Shown here in pieces: positions 24,056 to 36,611 of a stretch of DNA of 64,000 bases. This DNA is from Hysterangium stoloniferum (Eukaryota; Basidiomycota; Agaricomycetes; Hysterangiales; Hysterangiaceae), in contig WHVD01000082.1 in the NCBI GenBank assembly GCA_015178975.1, positions 327,810 through 391,809 on the forward strand, in the 5' to 3' direction. A model generated the notes under the pieces. It had not been told where the DNA came from. It saw only the letters and a list, made by a program, of their open reading frames with translations, and made no database searches. The translations under genes and the position numbers were made by a program. Within the stretch, counting starts at the first letter, position 1. Each line of letters starts with the position of its first letter.

Positions 24056-26468
24056 ATGTCTGGTACACTACCTTCACATGTTTATTATCCGGAGAGGACG
24101 CAAGAGAACTCTGGCACTACTACCCCTGCTACAACCACTGCAGCTTTAAATGAATCGGGCACCCCTATTTCGAACGAAAATGCCACCACAACGCCATATA
24201 CTTCGATGCACCAATACAGAATCAATAGAATTACGGATGTGGCTTTTGAAATGGTGGGGAAAGTCATCGGTCCCGCTCCCATTGATGATTTCTTGGACTA
24301 TCTGCCGCGCCCGTCTAATGGGAATTGGGCCGGGATCAAAGACTCGGCAAAGAAGTTTAAAAATATAGACAAGGCCGGGAGCGAAATCGCCGCGTATCCT
24401 ATTCTGGTCGGTGCAAACGATTGTATTACTTATGAGGTACCAACCAATACTATGTTTCGTGATAGATCCAGGCAATAACACCGGTTTGTCCAGAACTTGA
24501 GTTTGTGGATGTACACAGCTGCTACTCTGCAGCGGATTTTTATGGTAAAGAGGTGAAGCCCGATATCGGCGTATATTCAAAATATTGTGAACGATCGGGT
24601 ATCATGGATATCAAGAAAATTGAGATGATCTGGGAAGTCAAATACAGCCCCGAGGATGATCCATTTGAAGCTGATGACGATGAAGCTTTCCAACGCGAAA
24701 CCGACGATGCTATTCTTACCCTCAGTGAGATCACAACTTATGCCACTGCACATCAGGCTGCTCAATTCCGCAATCACATTTTCTCCGCACTTGTTTTTCC
24801 AACTTATGCCAGATTGTTGAGGTGGGATAGGAGTGGCGTCACGGTAACGGGAAGCATTTCTCTCAGTGATCCCAAATTTTCTGAATTCTTTTGGCGTTAC
24901 AGCTATGCTTCAGAGGCGCAGCGTGGGTGGGATACTTCTGTTGACACCGATCCACGTCTCCTCGATGATTATGCTCGGGAGATTCGTATGAAGCTCCGGC
25001 TTAGGGAGAGTACCCCGCTTGCTCGCATGTCTCTCGGCCCTGGAAAGGGGGACTACCTCATAGGTAACCCGACTTACATCGGTACAACATCTCTTACAGG
25101 GCGATCCACTCGTACGTTTAAGGCATGGTGTGAGAAAATGTATACACCAGTGTTTCTCAAAGACACGTGGAGGATCTACTCTCCCTCGTATATCCCGGAA
25201 CACGAGACATATGCGAAACTCAAGCAAGCCAATGTCCCCAATATCGCCACTTGTACAGAGGCAGGTGATATTCTCGACCATATTACACGAACACCTGAGA
25301 ACGTGAACAAAACTTGGGTAAAAAGCCAGCCGAATGGAATGCGCACCTTCCGACACTACCGCTTAGTTCTCCGTGAGATTGGACACGATCTGTTTTCTTT
25401 TGTTAGTACGAAAGAACTGGTGACCGCTATGAGGGATGCTGTTGCAGGTGCACCAAATAGCTTAAGCTTATATCATTCATTATTCTATTAAACCCTACTT
25501 TCGTAGCACATCGCCATGCCTTTTACGATGCTGGAATTCTCCACCGTGATATCAGCGCAGGGAACATTTCAATCACTAGTTTGGGACGCGGACTATTGAT
25601 TGATTGGGATGTATCAAAGAGTACTAATGTAGATGCTCTTGTCACAGAACAGGCGGAACGTGTTGTGAGTCTCTCATAACTGGCGTCCGCCAGCATAAAA
25701 GCTATGCCGACTCATTTTGCACATTAGGGTACTTGGCATTTCATGGCCGCACGACTCCTCCATGCATCCCAGGACGGCACAATCCCGAAACAAGACCGCG
25801 TTGATGATTTATAATCTTTTTTCCACGTCATCGCCTGGGTAGCATTGCGAGCAACCCCTCATTCATTGACCTTAGAAGAACTCCCAGAATTCATTTTCAA
25901 TACTTTTGAAGCTTGGCATCTAGACAAAGAAGGCGTATTTCGAGGTGGTCGGAGTAAGATGGACTTGCTTTTGAGCTTATCTACCCACGTTTCGTTTGGA
26001 AATGAACCCCTTTCGCATTTGATGGTCACCATGGCGCGCTCCCTAGCGGTTCGATATGCAGAACCAATCACCAGACAGGAACTGGATAATTACAATGGAT
26101 GTATGGCGATACCGGATGATGAGCTTCCAAAAAAAACCACGAAATATCACCCTGTAACGCTCAGGCAGGCCATGTTAGCCAATCTAGAGCGGGAAGATTG
26201 GCTGCAAGGCGTATTTGATGAGGCGCTGCTCCTGGATGGATGGGACGTGAATGGTCGACCTGTGCCGCGTCAAATTGTTAATCGCCGTCTTTCGTTCACT
26301 AAGAGAAGGAAGACTCAAGAGGAGGACATGGTGGAGGAGGAGGACACCGTGGAGGAGGAGGACACCGTGGAGGAGGAGGACACCGTGGAGGAGGAGGACA
26401 CCGTGGAAGAGGAGGACACTGTGGCAGAGGAGGAAGAAGACAGTGTTGAGATTTCCAACCAAGTATAG
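24056..26468 (+). pseudogene. FunK1 kinase, copy B, one nonsense mutation
   Basis: Equivalent to the intact gene at 265-3080, with the same start, introns and splice signals; intron 2 ends TTCGTAG. In exon 4 the conserved DDLESFF codon GAA is TAA (25,812-25,814). This truncates the protein just after the kinase active site (LHRDISAGNIS, LIDWD) and removes the C-terminal region. Apart from this stop the frame stays open to 26,468, so loss of function looks recent. The acidic repeat here is short, about five VEEEDT units (26,332-26,440). A truncated, still-expressed product cannot be excluded. Confidence 0.85.
26332..26440 (+). repeat. Short 18 bp coding repeat (VEEEDT)n
   Basis: About five 18 bp units GTGGAGGAGGAGGACACC. 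In copy A the equivalent position has about 29 units of 15 bp. The 18 bp form is also at both edges of the copy A array, so it is probably ancestral. Confidence 0.9.
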
Positions 26469-26954
26469 TGCGGCATTTCCTGTAATTCTCTGCTTTCGTT
26501 CATGTATTCAAGCTTTCCCTTCACCCCGGTATGTTCTATATGATTTGAAAACGTCACGGCATAATGTGACAAAGAGCTAAAATAAGGGCTTGGAGTGAAA
26601 ACGGGAGTTGAGGCTCCACCCAGCACTACCCAGACCCGCTTATCTCCCCAATTTAAAAAACATGTTTCAGAGTCATATATGTATATAAAATCAATGGTTG
26701 AAGTGGTGGTGGTCTGCCGAAAATCTTGCATACTTGGAGATCCGCTGGTTAGTTGTGCATAGCATCGTGCCTTGGTGATCCCGCAAGTTGAGTATGGCGG
26801 TCATGGAGAGTAGACGGGGTGTTAGTTTTTGGCGGTCACTTTGTCAGTCTTATTTCGTGTTCAAAGTGTAGAAAATGAATGGCCAGACGGGGAATTGAGT
26901 TTAGGGTTTTTGCATATATAGCAAGGGTGTTACCAATTACACCACCTAGCAGTG

Positions 26955-27210
26955 TGTAAGCCTGGCACCCCAGTCTTACGCATTTTCCTTTTGTTCCATT
27001 CTTATTGTTCCGTCCTTATTGTTCCGTCCTTTTTGTTCCGTCCTTTTTGTTCGTAGCATATATATATAGTCTAGGTAGTTTTCCATCTCTTTAGTCTTAC
27101 TGTACGCTGCCTGCCATGTATACTGCCCGCTAGTTCATCGAGCAATACACCGTGGTCCTATCAACCCGTGTGACCCGGACCCAGTGATCCCATTTGACGA
27201 CGGGATTACG
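26955..27210 (+). mobile_element. Solo LTR, TSD CAGTG (copy B allele)
   Basis: From TGTAAGCCTGG to GACGGGATTACG between CAGTG repeats (26,950-26,954 and 27,211-27,215). It is orthologous to 3954-4195 and has one extra TCCTTTTTGTTCCG-type repeat unit. It lies in the single degenerate tRNA-like sequence of copy B (from 26,878). Confidence 0.85.
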
Positions 27211-28289
27211 CAGTGCTAGCATTCCACAATCTAACGTTTCCGATTATCCGCATCTGGTATCCCAGACTTAGGTACCTAGGATACGCAATATTTACTATGT
27301 AGTTTGAACATTTATACCTAAAATCTGGAGAGGTAGATTTCTTCCGATTACTACTCATACCAACTCATTGTGTTTCCTTTCGTCAAGTCTCCACCATGGC
27401 TAACGTCTTCAAATCTTCTTAAAATGGATTAAAATGGATTATGTAACTTTCTTCGATCTATGTGCACTCTCAACGACTGCCACTGCTGCGGTGAACCCCA
27501 TTTGCAGCACTACAAGGAGATGAACTTTAATAGATGAATTTTGTTTGTACTAAATCTTGACCATGTCAAATTATACTCCAAAAATGACCATCCGTCAGCA
27601 TTTTATAAGTGGAAATATGAGTCATTTTAAGACAACATTAAAGGGAAAAAGTAGTTGAAAATTAGATTTTTGAAAGACTAAACACAATGCTTGGTTGCCC
27701 AAGTCTAAGCCTTGTGACAATAAAAAACTGGTTCATTCCAATTTTCCTTGGCTCCGTAGGGCTTGCGAGTACCGTGTTGAGCTGTGTGACTAAAAACAAG
27801 AAGTTTTTCATGGATATACTTTTACCCCAGGTTCCGGCGTTATATCCTTTGGGCATCCAAGAAAAAAAAAAAGTTGCAGCACCTTCTCGCAAGGCCGAAT
27901 ACGTTGCAGCGTTCGAGGCAACCAAAGAAGCGCTTGACTTCGCACTCTCTTTACACGCCTCCAGTTCCCTCCCTTGGTTCCTTTGACTCTTTTACACTCT
28001 CAAGTGAAGTATATCGACATCAAATACCATCCTTCCGGGAGGTGTCCTAACCGGCAACTTTGCCTTAAGGTATGTTAACACCAAGGCACCAAGTTCACCC
28101 CCCTTCGTCCTGTGTACTGTCCCCTTATACATATATACTGGCTCATCTACACTAGTCCGTTATATTGATACGAGACTGGGGTCAATTAATACACATTCTT
28201 GTTCCTTTACTTTTAGGAACATAAATTTAGTCCGTTATATTGATACCACAAGACTGAGCTATACTTTTTAGAGTTACTTGTCTACAAAA
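27211..28289. other. Intergenic (copy B), open relic at 27,687-27,986
   Basis: Collinear with 4200-5540 but without the CCTTT-flanked LTR. A 99-codon frame at 27,687-27,986 contains KKVAAPSRKAEYVAAFEATK and is open here, whereas copy A has a frameshift. It may be a retroelement RNase H relic; the evidence is too weak to call it a gene. Confidence 0.35.
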
Positions 28290-30787
28290 CTACGCTTGGA
28301 ATTTCATGTGGCTCCCCCTTCCTCCAGAGTAAATCTCTTCTTTTGGGTAGGGAACATCTCCATTCTCCCCTTGACGCTTCCTCTTCCTAGCCAACGAAAG
28401 AGAGTATTTAAAAATTTCACGCGGGACCGATCGACCATTCACATCCCATCCCTCCAGAAGGAGCGACTCATCAAATACCCCCTGCAACCAATCTTCCCGC
28501 TCTAGATTGGCTAACTTGGCCTGCCTGAGCGTTACAGGCTGATATTTCAGGAGCTTGTTTCGAAGCTCATCATCCGGTATCGCCATATACGCATTGTAGT
28601 CATCCAGTTCCTGTCGGGTGATTGGTTCTGCATATCGAACCGCTAGGGAGCGCGCCATGGTGACCATCAAATGCGAAAGGGGCTCATTTTCAAACGAAAC
28701 GTGGGTAGATAAGCTCAAAAGCAAGTCCATCTTCCTCCGACCACCTCGAAAAACGCCTTCTTTGTCTAGATGCCAAGCGTCAAAAGTAGTGAAAATGAAG
28801 TCTGGGAGTTCTTCTAAGGGCAATGAATGAGCGGTTGCTCGCAATGCTACCCAGGCGATGACGTGGAAAAAAGATTCTAAATCATCAACGCGGTCTTGTT
28901 TCCTGGGATGCATGGAGGAGTCGTGCGGCCATGAAATGCCAAGTACCCTAATTTGAAAGATAAGCCGACAGGACATTGTATGCCGGCGGACACCTGTTGT
29001 GGAAGACTCACTGTACGTTCCGCCAATGCTGGCACAGAAGCCTCTGCATCAGTACTCTTTGACAGATCCCAATCAATCAGTAATCCTCGTCCAGAACTAG
29101 TGATTAAAATGTTCGCTGCGCTGATATCACGATGAAGAGTTTTAGCATCGTAGAAAGCATGACGGTGCGCTGGCAAAGTAAATTTTAATAATAAACGATA
29201 TGACATTATGCTACTCGGCGTACCTGCAACAGCATCCCTCATAGCAGTTGCTAATTCTTTGGTGCTATCAAAGGACAACAGATCGCGTCCAATCTCGCAG
29301 AGAACTAAGCGGTAGTGTCGAAAGGTGCGTATTGCATTCGGCTGGCTTTTCACCCAGTCTTTCTCCACGTTCTCAGGTGTTCGTGTAATATGGTCGAGAA
29401 TATCACCTGCCTCTGTACAAGTCGCGATATTGGGGACATTGGCTTGCTTGAGTTTCGCGTATGTCTCGTGTTCCGGGATATACGAGATAGAGTAGATCCT
29501 CCACGTGTCTTTGAGAAACACTGGTGTATTTGTTGCCTCGCACCATGCCTTAAATGTCCGAGTGGATTGCCGCGGCGTTACGGTGACGGGAAGGATCCCG
29601 TACAGTGATAGTAAATTCTCCGAATTCCTTTGGCGCTACAACTGCACTACTGCATTGCAACGTGGATGGGATACTTCTGTTGACACTAATCCATGCCTTC
29701 CTGATGATTACCGTCTGGATATTTGTGTGAAGCTCCGACTTAGGCCGAATACCCAACTTGCTCGCATGTCTCTAGGCCGGGCGGGCCTGTAGGAGACGCT
29801 GTGCCGATATAAGTCGGGTTACCTATGATGTAGTTTCCTTTTCCAGGGCCTAGAGACATGTGAGCAAGTTGGGTATTCGGCCTAAGTCGGAGCTTCACAC
29901 AAATATCCAGACGGTAATCATAAGGAAGGCATGGATTAGTGTCAACAGAAGTATCCCATCCACGCTGCAATCCAGTAGTGCAGTTGTAGCGTCAAAGGAA
30001 TTCGGAGAATTTACCATCACTGTACGGGATCCTTCCCGTCACCGTAACGCCGCTCCGATCCCATCTCAACAGCCTGGCATACGTCCTAAAAAGAAGCGCA
30101 GAAAAAGCATGACTGCGGAATTGAGCAGCCTGATGCGCAGTGGCGTAAGTAGTAATTTGACCGAGAGTATGTATGGCAGCGTCGGTTTCGCGATGGAAAA
30201 CTCGAGAACGGTTATCTTCAAATGGATCATCCTCGCGAGAGTATTTGACTTCGAAGAGCGTCTCAGTTTTCTTGATATCCATGATACCCGACTGTCCACA
30301 ATGTGTCGAATATACCCCGATATCAGGTTTCACCTCTTTACCATCAAAATCCGCTGCAGGATGGTTATGTACATCGACAAACTCAAGTTCTGGGCAAAGG
30401 GGTGTTAATGCCTGCATCTATCACGAAATATAACATTAACTAATGTCATAAGGAATAAAATTGATTACACAGACCAGAGTTGGATACATGTTAAGTTCGC
30501 TCCTGGCCTTGTTAAACTTCTTTACCGAGTCTTTGATCCCCAGGCAAATTCTCATTTGACGGGCGCGGCAGATAGTCCAAGAAACTATCTATGGGGATTG
30601 GACCGACGATGTTCCCCGTAATCTCCGAAGCCATGACTTCAAGTCTCTGGAATCTCTCCTCATGCATCGTTGTATATGGCGTTGTTGTGGCATATTTCCT
30701 CAGAGTAGGGGTGCCCGATTTATGTCCGACTGCAGTGGTTGCAGCAGGGATAGTTGCGGAGACAGTTGCGTATGGTATACCTGACAT
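28290..30787 (-). pseudogene. FunK1 kinase, copy B, multiply broken
   Basis: Duplicate of the intact gene at 5541-7833. Damage visible by comparison: an extra C in exon 1 (GATCCCCAGG near 30,540); a tryptophan codon changed to a stop in FLWRYN (TCA on the plus strand near 29,992); an inserted inverted copy of part of exon 2 (about 29,571-29,785); and a 14 bp deletion in exon 4 (near 28,900). The HRD loop reads LHRDISAANIL. Several independent lesions mean this copy has drifted longer, or faster, than the copy B plus-strand kinase. Confidence 0.92.
29571..30053. repeat. Local inverted duplication inside the broken kinase
   Basis: About 29,571-29,785 is the reverse complement of about 29,847-30,053, separated by about 60 bp. 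It encodes the GVTVTGRIPYS to LARMSLG part of exon 2 in the wrong orientation. The inverted arm still has the tryptophan codon (TTTGGCGC) that is a stop in the native arm, so the arm was copied before that mutation or from another copy. Confidence 0.88.
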
Positions 30788-33700
30788 GAGAAGAAAATTA
30801 TGATGAGTGAACGGGAGTGATGGTTGTGGCAAACAATGGGCAGAAGACTCTGGACTCAGTTAGAAATCATTATCTTGATCACGTATATATTGGCAGGCAC
30901 TGTGGTTCTCATTGGCCAATCGCACCATATACGGAAGGTGGTAAACTGTATTGTGTACATCAGGAAAATGAGAAGATCAATATACATGCGTAATATATTG
31001 TCTAGCGCCACCTGATGTTCACTAGCTCGGCTAGACTTGGGTAGACACACTACCCTTTTGAGATCCCAATTTACTAGACGATATAAAAGCTTACTATATA
31101 TATTTAGGTAGTGTAGAGAATCTAGGCAGTCTACATAATGGGCGTAAACATTCCCACATCCCTGGTGCATACGGGTCAAGATCGACAGCCGTGATGATTA
31201 GTCGGGACGAACTCTGCATTAGTGCTGGAGGAGCGGGGTTACCCTTTGGGAATTTAAAGTTGTTACCAAAGCCATGAGGCTGCTGCAAGTTCTAGAATCA
31301 GATGTAACTTACTGTTGCTTGTGGCATCTTTAAGATAGAAGTACAAACCAGTGAGAACATCTCATAGCGTCTGACGTCTCGATCTGATACGATGACTGCA
31401 TGTTATTTGCTTGGTTCCTTATGTAATCCTGAACAAGTATATTTAATATATGCGCCAAATGAGGTGTATAGAGTGGAAAATGGCAAAAAAGCTCCATACG
31501 CAGCCTTAGTAATGCCCCCCAACAAGTCTCGAAGGACCATAGATGCATACAACCCATAATCAAGTGGTATACGAACCAGAACCTCGACAGAAAATATTTG
31601 GTGAAAGGTCCATCAATGCCTAGGAGATCAATAAGACCTATTCTCTAGCAGAAAATAACTGACATACAAGTAGGTATTGTCACACAACTATCGCGGTTCA
31701 GTTCATGAGATGGAAGCGATGCATAGCAGCACTGAAATGCGAGCGACAATGGGAGAAGGGAACCATCACATAGGGGTTTTGATCAGCATCCGATTCAACG
31801 GGATAATGATCTCGGGATGATTCTGCATTCCAAAAACGATAAGGATCTTAAACGGGAAGGAACCGAAAATGCGCACATTACATATCCCCTCCTATACAAA
31901 TCTTCCTCTCCTATCCACGATCCAATAGAACAGGGTGCCCAGGAGACGCAGAGAGACATTGTACTTGATTCGAAAAAGACTTGATCCGACAGTAGCCTTG
32001 ACAGAAAGATGAAATCAACAAAACATCAAGAGAGGGACATACGGCGCTTATTTACCAAAAGATGACGATTGTAGCATGGATCGAGACCTGAGGCTGGCAT
32101 TGCTGCAGATATTCGGAAAATAGATGGTGTTGTTGTCGTTTATCGTGACATGGGTCACCGAAAAAGGCGACCAGAAGATGACGGGTTCGAACCCTCGCAC
32201 GTTGAACCTGACAGGAGCTGCAAAGTCCGGTCAATCGAAATTCCCGGGAAATTTCTTGTACATCCCATGGGCGCAGTGAATGCGCTTTAAAACACCCTCT
32301 GTGGTTGGATAAAATAACATTTGCGGCTGGTCGGCGTCGTACGGTAAGGCGGGGTCGCTGCTGCCTGACGGGTAGACGAGTTATAACTCTGATCATCCGA
32401 AGGGACGGTGTGGTTGATAATCGAAGATAATCAAATTAGAGAAAACCGCGAAACGGATTCTACACTCCGATCAGTGACAGCAGTGCAGACCACTTTGACA
32501 CGGCAGAACACCATGGTTCTACGACTACATAAAACATATTAATACATTGCACTGTAGGCGAACGAAGTATGCATACGCACCATAACCGCACTGCGTCCAT
32601 GATGCCAAATTATCCAGATCTCAATTGTGCTTCTCGCAACGTGCAGTGTCGACGCCAGGATCTGACACAAAGAAGGCAGCCCGTCTGGGTTATTGAAGTC
32701 GTCTGATGTTCCGAAAAGCATCCGATGCACGAGGTTATCATTTTACAGACAATCCAGGATAACAGAACAGGCGAGAATTACAAAAAGTGAGGAACATTTA
32801 TGAACGGTTGTTAAGCGCCGGGTTAACAATGCCAATCCCTCCTTGCCGGCCCATCCACGGTGATTGTCGAAATGAGGGAATGTTGGATGTTTCTTTACAG
32901 TGACCGGCGTATTATGTTGATAGATCCACAGCATTCAAGCGGCCAAACTCCCATTCCCTTCTCCTTCTGACATATCTGCGACGCCCCTGAAGAGTTGTGA
33001 TGAATAGAAAGCGGTGCCACCCGAGCCCAACACAGGTCCTATTTGGGCGTGTGCATTAAAAATAGGTTCAACAGGTCAATGGAGGTGGGAAATTGAAGTA
33101 GTCACCGAAGGTTTTCTCCTTGCGTCGGAAACGAGTGCAAGGAAACGACGAAAGATCCGATCAACGCGTCATATTTGAGGACGGTATGAATGAAGTTTCC
33201 AGCTTGAGTTAGGTCAGCTTAGATGAAACCTTTTCAAGAGAGTTTAGCATGGACATACCATACAAACCATAACTAACTAGAGTTCGACTAGTCACACTCG
33301 ACGACGAGCCCAGGCCTAAAGCCATCTGCTGCTTCGAATATCCATCACGAACCAAGAACGTGAATTTGGGATATATGACAGTTCTAAAACATAACTGCGA
33401 ACATCAAGAGTAGGGAAAGTGTCCTCGGTTGGCGAACAAGCAAAGTGTGGGAATATTATGCTGTCTGGATAATTCGTTGCGGAACCTGAAATACCCGGTT
33501 TTTGCCGCCGCGCTAGGTGCCGCATGCTATACCCTTAAGGTGCTATAAATGGCCTACATGAATGCGCCGAGAGCAATCAAATCAACCTAATCTCATTAAC
33601 ACAAGCGGATAACCATCACCATATAATATATACTCTTGTGGCAAAAGCTGCAGTGCCCGGTTGCAACGCAAAGGTCACTGAAAAGCATATGTTGGCTTTC

Positions 33701-33845
33701 TCCCAATCTTGAATGTGATTAAAGCCTTAGACGTTTCATGCCGTAAAGCACCCGCTTATTGACGATCGACCACTCCCCCGTATAGCATGGGGCCCTTTCA
33801 ACAGTGTAATTGATCATAATAATAACGACATGTGTAACAGTGAGG
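30788..33845 (-). pseudogene. Copy B of the unrecognised decayed region
   Basis: Collinear with 7834-11,819 minus the TIR element. It keeps the same coding-like minus-strand pieces (for example SRTLVSYGLY near 33,275 and GNNFKFPKGNPAPPALMQ near 31,230), with extra small deletions such as about 10 bp near 32,670. The function is unknown and I see no complete gene. Confidence 0.3.
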
Positions 33846-34345
33846 AAACAAGTTGCAAATCTGGATTCTTAGCCGGGTTCAGCGTGGTATAATTAAGGTA
33901 CCGGCGTTTAAACTGATAGAAGAAACACTGAGTCACGCCTCAATCCCCATCTGTCACTCTGTCACCCAACTGCATTACACTTCCCCATGGGTCTTTCATA
34001 GGAAAAGGATCTGCTGGATATCCTTATTTCGACAAAAATATATGTTCTTGCCATTCTCATTCGTAACTTCTCTAGAGGGGTGCAATACCTTAAAAACTAT
34101 TTGTCCTGCAAAGATAATGCTATCAGTCACAGTAGTTCCCAATCATTGATCCGTATATTCTTTCATCCTTCCCCACCAAGCTTCTTGATCGGATCTAGCC
34201 CCAAACTAGTCGCAACGCCGTGCGCGTTGTCGTTAAGAGGCAGCTCCTCAGTACACGACTTCCACTTTCCTGTTTCTGCGCGGTGTGTGTCTAGTCTCCC
34301 ACACGGGTTAACTACCGTCATTCAGTTGGACCATATTCATTCTAT

Positions 34346-36611
34346 ATGGCTTCTCAGAATTCGCCTGTACGCTCTGCAGATGTCGATGGCTCATTCGAGT
34401 ACCCCGCACCCTTGGTCGCCGTCGTGACTCGAGATTCCAACCAGGATGACATAGAGAGCGACTCCAGGCTTTCGCAACAGACCTTGGACCCCAGGCTGTC
34501 GCAACAGACCTTGGAACTCGACGCCACCAAAATGCTCAAGGTCCCCCAGCTTTCGTGGCAAGGACACCTGACACGGCCTAGCGCCAGTTACACTACTGGT
34601 GTAGAACGAATCGTGTCACCACATACCGCGCCACTGTCCCCCTTGCAGCGAATGCACTCCGCGCCAATCCACTATCGATTATATCGACGCCGATTTCTAG
34701 GAGTTTTTGGGCTGGTCAGTATGAACGGAAAAACCGAACGCATTTCTCTTACCCCACTGCCCAACAGGTCATGCTTAATGTGTTTGCTGGCATGAATTGG
34801 CCTTGGTTTGGCCCCATTGCGAACGCGAGTATGTGCACTCCAGATTCTTCTAAATAAGGGATGGATACTTATATGATTCCAGTGACCGAGGATTTTGGTA
34901 TCACAGTCACGGATGTTAACTGGCTCGGAAATGTGCTCAACTTGGTGTATCTTCCCACATCATTGATTGTGCCCATCGCTGTTGCGCGCTGGGGAGTTCA
35001 AAAGACAGTGAGCCTGCATCTCAGTGCACATGACGACTAAGATTAACATTCCTGCAGTGCTTCATCGGCACACTGATACTCGTTCTAGCATCATGGATTC
35101 GCTATTCGGGAACAATACACGACTTGAAGCCATCACAATCATTCCCCCTTCTCCTTGTCGGCCAAGTACGCTACATTCAGACTCTACCCTTTGTGTTTGT
35201 TGACCACTCTCCTATTAGATTTTAGTCGGTGTGGCACAGCCGATTTTCCAGGTGTTGGGCCCAAAATACTCGGAAGTTTGGTTTGACCTGAAAGGACGCA
35301 CAACAGCAACAATGATCATAGCCATAGGTACGAAGGAACACTGGACAAGCCCCCACCACTGTTTCTAATGCGAAAATTTGTAGCCAACCCAATAGGCGGG
35401 GCTATAGGACAACTCATTTCTCCATTAGTCGGCACACCTCGCATGTCGGTTCGTCTAGTCTGCCTATATACACCTCTGCACCATCTAATATCCCCCAATG
35501 GTCGTTTCCACAGATCCTAATTCTAGGTGTAATTACGAGCTGCTCTGTGCCCGTCTCTTTCCTCGTCAGTTCCGCCCCCCCAACGCCTCCGAGTACGTGC
35601 TTGTCGATCCACTGCCCCCACCCCCTCTAAACTCACTGCCTTGCCACAGCCTTCGCGGGCTCGCTTCCCTCCCCGCCATTGATGGAAACCGTCCGCGCCC
35701 TCGTAGGCCGCCCACGACCTGCAGAACAAAGACTGGAACGGCGAGATCGTTTGGATTTCCTGCTCCTCTGCATGTCGTTTGGAGTATATGTCGCAGGGTA
35801 ACGTCTGCCGTCCATAATTTTTTGATCTGTGGCTCATCATTGTGCCGCTTTCTAGCACGAACTCCTTCTCGTTGCTCACCAATGAAATTTTTGTACGCCA
35901 GATGCATTCGATCGCTCTATTTCTGGTTTCTAAGGGATTCGTTTTGTAGGCACCCGTGGGGTATAGCTCCGACCAGGCCGGCATAATGGGTGCAGTGCTC
36001 CTTCTCGCGGGGATCCTCGCAGCCGTGATCACCGCCCCGTTATTCGACCGCGTCTTATCCTTCCGTTTGGGATTGGTGATTAAATGTCTAGTGCCTTTCC
36101 TCGCTGGCGCGTGGTTATCTCTTATCTGGGCAGGTTCGTAGATCCGTACATCCGTAATGAACGAGACATGCACGTATTAACCCATGAACACCGTCACAGT
36201 GCGCCCAGACAACACTATACCGCTCTATGTCGTCCTCGCTGTTATCGGTGCCATATCGGTGACGCTTCTCCCTGTCGCACTCGAGCTCGGGTGCGAGGTC
36301 ACGCGCAATGCGGAGGGCTCATCTGCCCTCCTCTGGTTTTGGTAGGACGCCCCACCGCATCCTTATTTACATTACTTAAAACTGTTCGTCTTGCATCTCA
36401 TAGCGGAAACCTCTGGTGCTTCGTCTTTGTCCTCGTGGAGGGTGCGCTCCGCTCGCCGACGCCCCCTCATAGCATGCGCAATGCCCTCATCTTCAACGGC
36501 GCCGTCATCGCGGGGGTCACTGTGTTCATGGCATTCTTTCGCGGCAGGCAGGCGCGAAGGCAAGACGACGTCGCGGCCCAGGAGAAGGAGGTTGACGAGG
36601 AGTTGCGGTAG
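34346..36611 (+). CDS. MFS transporter, SLC49/FLVCR-like family, 12 exons
   Basis: Exons 34,346-34,714; 34,768-34,828; 34,883-35,007; 35,058-35,165; 35,219-35,327; 35,384-35,448; 35,514-35,592; 35,650-35,797; 35,856-35,892; 35,950-36,133; 36,200-36,341; 36,404-36,611. All introns are GT-AG of 50-66 bp and the phases close to 544 aa. A hydrophilic N-terminus (about 110 aa) is followed by FAGMNWPWFGPIANA, DVNWLGNVLNLVYLP, VAQPIFQVLGPKYSEVWFD, PIGGAIGQLISPLVGTPR and a second six-helix half. These are signatures of the SLC49 (FLVCR/MFSD7/DIRC2) branch of the major facilitator superfamily. The substrate is unknown; animal relatives move choline/ethanolamine or heme-related compounds. The protein sits in a membrane. 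Copy A keeps only a 5' fragment. The first exon contains a duplicated RLSQQTL motif. Confidence 0.9.

Larger units (their letters stand above)
23852..34534 (+). repeat. Segmental duplication, copy B
   Basis: Starts at CAAACAATATGCACGTGACACC and ends inside MFS exon 1, with the same gene order as copy A. It keeps the empty sites of the TTAGG and CCTTT solo LTRs, the TIR element and the copia insertion. It therefore shows the arrangement before those insertions. Its left edge lies about 185 bp right of the foldback element; those 185 bp (23,666-23,851) hold no gene I can see. Confidence 0.93.

Noticed and set aside
34530-34650. Extra intron in transporter exon 1 (GTCCCC...TTGCAG)
   Set aside because: Removing it breaks the frame into HYRLYRRRFLG; the unspliced frame is continuous.
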